DNA of 60,823 nucleotides from Saprospiraceae bacterium (GTDB taxonomy: Bacteria > Bacteroidota > Bacteroidia > Chitinophagales > Saprospiraceae), in NCBI GenBank assembly GCA_022844565.1, contig JALHLK010000028.1:1-60823 (forward strand), in the 5' to 3' direction. Below the pieces are notes generated by a model. The model made no database searches. It had not been told where the DNA came from and was given only the letters and a program-made list of their open reading frames with translations. Positions 55,970-60,823 of the stretch are shown here, in pieces. The position numbers and the translations under genes are program-made. The stretch's first letter is position 1. Each line of letters begins with the position of its first letter.

Positions 55970-56313
55970 ACACATTGCCCTCATTGCTTCGTCAGCCAAC
56001 TGACCTCATTTCAGCAAACCAATTGAAATAATTGTCATTTGTCTTATTTCCAAATTGCGGCTTTAGCCAATTGATCTAATTGCCCATCGAACTCATTGCA
56101 TAATTGCAGCTTTATCCATTTGACCTAATTGCCTATTGAACTCATTGCCCATTGAACTCATTGTCCTCATTGCAGCTTTAGCCAATTAAATTAATTGCTA
56201 ATTGTCCTCATTGCCAAATTGCGGCTTTAGCCAATTGATCTAATTGCCCATTGAACTCATTGCATAATTGCAGCTTTAGCCATTTGACCTAATTGCCCAT
56301 TGAACTCATTGCC
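55970..56313. repeat. degenerate repeat array after mutS with a 99-bp near-identical duplication
   Basis: Words of the ATTGCCCATTGAACTCATTG and GCGGCTTTAGCCAATTG types fill about 340 bp. A 99-bp segment from 56051 recurs from 56215 with three differences by eye. Each segment contains the small palindrome GGCTTTAGCC. In the mutS sense this reads GAGTTCAATG words beginning at the stop codon. Confidence 0.85.
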
Positions 56314-58932
56314 CTACCCAATCATCTTCTTCAACTCATTCAACTTCAACATACATTCAATAGGCGTCATCGTATTCAACTCCATAGATTGGATAGCTTC
56401 TTTCAATTGACCTAATACTGGATCGACCGTCTCGAAGATGCTCAACTGATAAGCTTGTGGTGCTATATTGGAGGCTTGTTTTCTAGGGCTGCTGGTACCA
56501 CTATTAAGAGATTTTTTCTCCAATTCCAGCAAAATTTCACTGGCTCTTTCTACAATGGTGCGAGGCATACCGGCCATAGCGGCTACGTGGATACCAAAAC
56601 TGTGCTCACTACCACCTTGTACTAATTTTCTTAAAAAGATCACTTTATTACCGACTTCTTTGGTGGTGACGTGGTAGTTTTTGATGCGAGGGTATTTATC
56701 TGCGAGTTCATTGAGTTCGTGGTAGTGGGTGGCGAAGAGGGTTTTGGGGGTAGCTTTTTTATTGTTGTGGAGGTATTCGGCTAATGACCAAGCGATGCTT
56801 ATACCGTCGTATGTAGAGGTACCTCGGCCTATTTCATCCAATAAAATTAAACTTCGCTCTGAGATATTGTTCATGATGCTGGCGGTTTCGTTCATTTCGA
56901 GCATGAAGGTAGATTCGCCACTTGAAATATTGTCTGAAGCTCCTACTCGAGTGAATATCTTGTCTACAAAACCTATTTCAGCAGCCTCAGCAGGTACATA
57001 ACTACCCATTTGAGCCATTAAAACGATTAAAGCTGTCTGTCGTAAAACTGCGGACTTACCCGACATATTGGGTCCGGTGATCATCATGATTTGTAAATCT
57101 TGATTGTCAAGTACGATATCATTAGGCACATACGCCTGGTCAATAGGTAGTTGCTGTTCAATCACGGGGTGGCGACCACTTTTTATCTTGATTTCCAAAC
57201 CATCATTGATGTGTGGCTTGCAGTATTGATTTCTACTCGCCTGTTTGGCAAAAGAGATCAGACAATCTATTTGCGCTATGACCCTCGCATTTACCTGAAG
57301 GACATCGATAAATGACATTAAATTATTGATCAAATCATTGTACAGCGATTCTTCTAATTCTAAAATTTTATCTTCGGCATTGAGAATCTTATCTTCCAAT
57401 ATTTTGAGCTCATCCGTAATATATCGCTCGGCATTAGACAAGGTCTGTTTACGCACCCAATGGCTCGGGATTAAATCTTGGTCTTTGTATTTATTTGTCA
57501 CTTCCAAGAAATAGCCAAAGACACCATTAAAGCCAATTTTCAGATTCGTAATACCCGTTTTTTCGGCTTCACGGTTTTGTAAATCGAGCAAAATTGCTTT
57601 GCTGTTTTTGATAATACTTCTGAGTTCATCTAAATCTGCATTAAAACCATCATTGATCACTCCGCCCTTGCTTATCATAGAAGGGGGATCTAATTTTATA
57701 GACTTGTCGATCAGCGATTTAGCTGTTTCACAGGTGTTGAGATGAGCTGCTAGATTGGCAATAAGAGGAAGATCAACTTCCGCAAATGCATTTTTAATCT
57801 CGTTGGTCATGGATATTGCTTCGCCCAATTGGATAATCTCCCGCGGTGCTACTTTCCCCATGCTCAATTTAGAGACGATTCGCTCCAAATCACCTATCTT
57901 CTTAATATGTGTATCGATATCCAACGTTGCCGACGACTCTTGTAAAAGGTAAGCCACAGCATCAAGCCTTTCATTGATTTTACTTACTGCGATCAAGGGC
58001 ATCATCACCCACTTCCGCAACATGCGTGCACCCATAGGCGTAGAGGTCTGATCAATGATGTTTAATAAACTTTTGCCTGTTTCATGAAAACTATTGACCA
58101 GTTCTAAGTTTCTGATGGTAAATCGATCCAACCATACAAAATCATCGGACTGTATCCTCTGAATAGCGGATATATGTGATAATCTATCATTTTTAGTGGT
58201 GCTTAAATAATGAATTGCAGCGCCTCCAGCTACCTGGGCCATCATCATTTCTTCTATCCCAAATCCCTTGAGATTCGTAACCGCAAATTTGTCTAGCAGT
58301 TTTTCTCTCGTAAAATCTTCTGTATACACCCATTCATCCAATGCATAATGGTAATATTTATCACCAAACTGATCTTGCAAAAGCTTTGTATACGATTTTG
58401 AATGGATGATCTCGGAAGGTGTAAAACTTTCTATCAGCTTGTAAATACCTTCAATACTGCCCTCACTCACCAGAAAATCCCCCGTGCTAATATCCAAAAA
58501 TGCAATACCATGTTGACCTCTACTTGTAAAATGTACTGAAGCTAAGTAATTATTAGACTTCCTATCCAAAAGCGCATCATCAATCGTGACGCCTGGAGTA
58601 ATGACATCCGTCACACCTCTATCAACTATCTTTTTTTCTTTGGAAGGTTTTTCCAGCTGTTCGCAGATGGCTACTCGGAATCCTGCTCTTACGATTTTTG
58701 GTAAATACAAATCTAAAGAATGATACGGAAAACCTGCTAGCTCAATATCCACACCACCGTTGTTTCTTTTAGTGAGTATGATACCCAAAACATTAGACAC
58801 GGTCACAGCATCTGTACCAAAAGTCTCGTAAAAGTCTCCTACCCGATATAGTAAGATAGCGTCAGGATGTTGCGCCTTCATCTTAAAATACTGCGTCATT
58901 AAAGGAGTAGTTTTTGCTTTATCGTCTATCAC
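56314..58932 (-). CDS. mutS: DNA mismatch repair protein MutS
   Basis: 872 residues, typical MutS1. The mismatch-probing F-x-E is in RVGDFYETFG (Phe 34, Glu 36). The connector, lever and clamp follow, then the ATPase: Walker A TGPNMSGKSAVLRQ, the GASDNISSGESTFMLEMNE loop, Walker B LILLDEIGRGTSTYDG and FATHYHELNEL. A short C-terminal tail (about 805-872) lies beyond the helix-turn-helix. It recognises mismatches and starts repair with MutL. It is monocistronic. The upstream region has TATTTTTG (minus strand), a possible -7 element. Confidence 0.96.
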   Translation of the reverse strand: MIDDKAKTTPLMTQYFKMKAQHPDAILLYRVGDFYETFGTDAVTVSNVLGIILTKRNNGGVDIELAGFPYHSLDLYLPKIVRAGFRVAICEQLEKPSKEKKIVDRGVTDVITPGVTIDDALLDRKSNNYLASVHFTSRGQHGIAFLDISTGDFLVSEGSIEGIYKLIESFTPSEIIHSKSYTKLLQDQFGDKYYHYALDEWVYTEDFTREKLLDKFAVTNLKGFGIEEMMMAQVAGGAAIHYLSTTKNDRLSHISAIQRIQSDDFVWLDRFTIRNLELVNSFHETGKSLLNIIDQTSTPMGARMLRKWVMMPLIAVSKINERLDAVAYLLQESSATLDIDTHIKKIGDLERIVSKLSMGKVAPREIIQLGEAISMTNEIKNAFAEVDLPLIANLAAHLNTCETAKSLIDKSIKLDPPSMISKGGVINDGFNADLDELRSIIKNSKAILLDLQNREAEKTGITNLKIGFNGVFGYFLEVTNKYKDQDLIPSHWVRKQTLSNAERYITDELKILEDKILNAEDKILELEESLYNDLINNLMSFIDVLQVNARVIAQIDCLISFAKQASRNQYCKPHINDGLEIKIKSGRHPVIEQQLPIDQAYVPNDIVLDNQDLQIMMITGPNMSGKSAVLRQTALIVLMAQMGSYVPAEAAEIGFVDKIFTRVGASDNISSGESTFMLEMNETASIMNNISERSLILLDEIGRGTSTYDGISIAWSLAEYLHNNKKATPKTLFATHYHELNELADKYPRIKNYHVTTKEVGNKVIFLRKLVQGGSEHSFGIHVAAMAGMPRTIVERASEILLELEKKSLNSGTSSPRKQASNIAPQAYQLSIFETVDPVLGQLKEAIQSMELNTMTPIECMLKLNELKKMIG

Positions 58933-59077
58933 GAGTTCTGATTAATCCGTTATTGTGTGAATTGGTGGACAAAAATAGGATATATTATTAAAACTTTAAA
59001 GGTTGGAAAGAAATAAGTTAATAATAGATGGGATCATTAAGTATATCGAAGATTTAATTTTCTAACTATCTTCCTTT

Positions 59078-59450
59078 TCACTTTTCATATTTTATAAATT
59101 GCAATTCGTCCCAATTATCAAGACCAGAATCTGCTGATATTAAAGGAATATTCAAATAAATTGACGTAGCTGCAATAATTGCGTCAGGTAACTTTACTTT
59201 TTTGCTCTGCTTTAAATTGATCGTTACAAGTTTTATAGTTTCGTTTAAATCTATATATTATGCAATCTTTTAAAAAATCTTCAATTACTAGTTTTTCTAA
59301 TTCACTAATATCCTTAAACCCGAGTAGTTCAAGTTCTGTTATGAAGGATACATAAACATTTTTGTTTTCTAATAATTCAGCAAGTGAGCTATCACCACCT
59401 AGTAGATATGAAGCAATATTTGTATCTACTAAAATATTATTGCCATTCAT
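59078..59450 (-). pseudogene. VapC-type PIN-domain toxin with a 2-nt frameshift
   Basis: The first 69 codons (ILVDTNIASYLLGGD, FITELELLGF) carry the first PIN aspartate and the glutamate. Frame is then lost at the AT run near 59251-59262. The other frame continues with DLNETIKLV, KLPDAIIAATSIYLNIPLI and SADSGLDNWDELQF, which supplies the third and fourth acidic residues and ends at TGA 59078. An extra AT in ATAATATATAG would explain the break. As read, only an 88-residue truncated protein is made. The gene overlaps the antitoxin by 14 nt. Confidence 0.75.
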
Positions 59451-59601
59451 CTCTCATTGTTCTTTGAATGACAAGAGGATCCTGCTTTAAATTTATCTTT
59501 CCACAATGCTTAAATGCTTCAAATTTGCCTTTGGTTCTTAAATCTTTCAACTTCTGATTGATTTTTGCAGAACTATCTGTTGATTTTATAACTACTTTCA
59601 T
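59437..59601 (-). CDS. small antitoxin of the VapBC-like pair
   Basis: 54 codons: it starts MKVVIKSTDSSAKINQKL, has a charged middle and ends TMRDEWQ. The stop codon overlaps the ATG of the PIN gene by 14 nt, a standard antitoxin-toxin arrangement. Too short for common ORF cut-offs but clear from context. It is not a recognised AbrB- or RHH-type sequence. The frame is intact although its toxin is frameshifted. Confidence 0.65.
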   Translation of the reverse strand: MKVVIKSTDSSAKINQKLKDLRTKGKFEAFKHCGKINLKQDPLVIQRTMRDEWQ

Positions 59602-59712
59602 GAATTATTTTTCTTACAACCTTACTAAAACTCATATTTACATAAAAAGTACAACATCCCTAATTATAGGGCTCCACCCTTTTAAAGCAAGGGTTATTTT
59701 TTTTTGCTTATG

Positions 59713-59764
59713 ATTCTCAATAGTTTTACATTTCCAGTTTTTGAAAATTGAAAACGTGTCCGAA
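59713..59764. repeat. word tail after the methyltransferase, same family as 51697-51775
   Basis: TCTCAATAGTTTTACATTTC, then CAGTTTTTGAAAATTGAAAA, then CGTGTCC. It aligns in order with the tail after the patatin gene. Confidence 0.55.
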
Positions 59765-59782
59765 ACTTAAGTAAAGAATTGT

Positions 59783-60556
59783 TCATATATTCTTTTTGCA
59801 AACAAATATCTGTTTTTCAGAAGTATTTTCAAATTTATCTTTATCAAAATTTCCATATTTATGCAGAATATTAAATCCTGAAAATTTCAAATAGGTATCT
59901 AATTCTTGTGGAAAGTACATTCTCATATCTAAATTTTGTACCGAATTAAATTCTTGATTTATATAATAGTGCCACTCAATTCTGTTAATTTGAGTTTTAC
60001 TTTCATACTTCATTGTTTGCTCAATTATTACATTTCGTTCATGCTTTGTTTTATATTCAGCAATTTTATTTCTCCCTTTTTCAGCTTCTGTTATGTATTG
60101 AATGTTAGGATTATAACAATCAAAAATAAATAAGCCATCATCTTTCAAATGTTTTTCCACAACTTTAAATGTGTCAAATAAGTTTTGATTTTCATATAAA
60201 TGATGGATTGAATTAAAGGGAATGAAAATTAGGTCATATTTAATGCTTAAATCCAAATTTCTTATATCCGCTTCAATAAATTTGATTTCTAATTTTTCAT
60301 ACTTTGCTTTTAATACGGCTTGTTCCAACATTGACTTTGAATTGTCAACTCCAGAAATTTTTATTCCTTCTTTGGCTAAGGGTATTGTAAGTCGTCCTGA
60401 ACCACAACAAAGTTCTAGTATTTCAGCATTTGTATCTTTTGGCATCCAATTTTTATAAAACATGAAATCAGACATAAAAGTATTTAGTCCATCATAAATG
60501 TTAGCATCGTAAATCAAATCGCCAACTTTGTAATCCGTGTCTGTTGTATTTTCCAA
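59783..60556 (-). CDS. class I SAM-dependent methyltransferase
   Basis: 257 residues. Motif I is ILELCCGSGRLTIPLAKEG, the acidic residue after strand 2 is in ISGVDNSKSML, and FIEADIRNLDL and LIFIPFNSIHHL follow. The C-terminal third is the beta-rich part often seen in small-molecule methyltransferases. Substrate unknown. It stands alone, 182 bp from the VapBC-like pair. Confidence 0.85.
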   Translation of the reverse strand: MENTTDTDYKVGDLIYDANIYDGLNTFMSDFMFYKNWMPKDTNAEILELCCGSGRLTIPLAKEGIKISGVDNSKSMLEQAVLKAKYEKLEIKFIEADIRNLDLSIKYDLIFIPFNSIHHLYENQNLFDTFKVVEKHLKDDGLFIFDCYNPNIQYITEAEKGRNKIAEYKTKHERNVIIEQTMKYESKTQINRIEWHYYINQEFNSVQNLDMRMYFPQELDTYLKFSGFNILHKYGNFDKDKFENTSEKQIFVCKKNI

Positions 60557-60636
60557 AATTAAGTTTGATAAGTTTCTTTTTTAAGTCAAATTTTGTTTAC
60601 TGCGTTGCGTTCTTCAAACATGGTGCATAACATAGT

Positions 60637-60664
60637 CACTTTTTATGGAGCGAAGCAAAAAGTG
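60637..60664. repeat. 8-bp stem CACTTTTT / AAAAAGTG
   Basis: Perfect 8-bp inverted repeat with a 12-nt loop. It is not followed by a T run on either strand. Confidence 0.4.
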
Positions 60665-60681
60665 AGCATGAGCTTCGTAAA

Positions 60682-60705
60682 AAATTGGTACCAAAGTACC
60701 AATTT
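60682..60705 (-). terminator. possible minus-strand terminator
   Basis: AAATTGGTAC-CAAA-GTACCAATTT is a perfect 10-bp stem with a 4-nt loop; on the minus strand it is followed by a short T run. It would end a gene located beyond the right edge. Confidence 0.5.
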
Positions 60706-60823
60706 ACTGGAGTTTGGCTATTTACGGCAATAAAACATCGCAGAAATTAAAGGGTCAACAAAGTTTTGGCAGCTTTTAGATTCATCTTGATTTTTCACGA
60801 AGTCGGTGAAACTAAAAGAGTTA

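Larger units (their letters stand above)
60557..60823. other. right-edge non-coding region with hairpins
   Basis: No ORF is apparent. Two stems are present (60637-60664 and 60682-60705), and GCGAAGC (near 60650) can pair with GCTTCGT (near 60672). This density of stems is unlike the other intergenic regions here, so part of an RNA gene, an integron-like site or an operon end beyond the window is possible. Confidence 0.35.

Noticed and set aside
60601-60705. An integron attC site
   Set aside because: No recognisable paired RYYYAAC / GTTRRRY core sites and no integrase in the window.

Overview
The window is AT-rich DNA from a member of the Bacteroidota, most like the Saprospiraceae in gene content. 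This rests on a SusC/SusD pair, many short-leader promoters with the phylum's -7 element TAnnTTTG, lipoproteins with Bacteroidota-style signal peptides, three large CRTAC1/UnbV (FG-GAP) lipoproteins, a fused rhamnulose-phosphate aldolase/dehydrogenase and a futalosine-pathway menaquinone gene. No rRNA, tRNA, CRISPR array or complete insertion sequence was seen.

Layout. 0-4.6 kb: start of a gene leaving the left edge, a membrane adenylate cyclase, a CvfB-like S1 protein, a small unknown gene and an LldD-like L-lactate dehydrogenase. 4.6-11.4 kb: a degraded toxin-antitoxin pair, a DUF4143-type AAA ATPase behind three palindromic operator-like sites, the rhamnose operon (aldolase/dehydrogenase, isomerase, kinase) and the C-terminal remnant of a second DUF4143 ATPase. 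The rhamnose enzymes and LldD could together take L-rhamnose to DHAP and pyruvate. 11.5-16.8 kb: an SUMF1-type lipoprotein, a CoA-transferase/hydrolase, a five-heme cytochrome lipoprotein, MqnD and an RDD membrane protein. 16.8-36.7 kb: a surface glycan or polymer uptake locus with a LacI regulator, divergent susC-susD ending in a strong terminator, a second SusC with an eroded TonB box, and three FG-GAP lipoproteins with a small lipoprotein between two of them. 36.8-46.1 kb: an Rpn-type nuclease, glycosyltransferase-ThiL-amylase operon, two esterases/hydrolases, a possible small RNA, a transposase remnant, a tandem-repeat block and DNA polymerase IV. 46.2-60.8 kb: PPK2, pyruvate carboxylase flanked by inverted repeats, a cyclic-nucleotide-domain patatin, an ABC-F protein, a broken four-helix-bundle gene, MutS, a frameshifted VapC with its small antitoxin, and a methyltransferase.

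The most unusual signals are not in the housekeeping genes. (1) Many genes carry, directly after the stop codon, a tail of degenerate short-word repeats whose orientation follows the gene. (2) A 44-bp imperfect inverted repeat brackets pyruvate carboxylase. (3) An operator-like palindrome array precedes the DUF4143 ATPase. (4) A SusC without a TonB box lies beside three FG-GAP lipoproteins. (5) Several selfish or toxin genes are visibly decaying: RelE by a stop codon, VapC by a 2-nt slip, a four-helix-bundle gene by a stop codon, plus ATPase and transposase fragments. All assignments are by reading motifs; no database search was possible.
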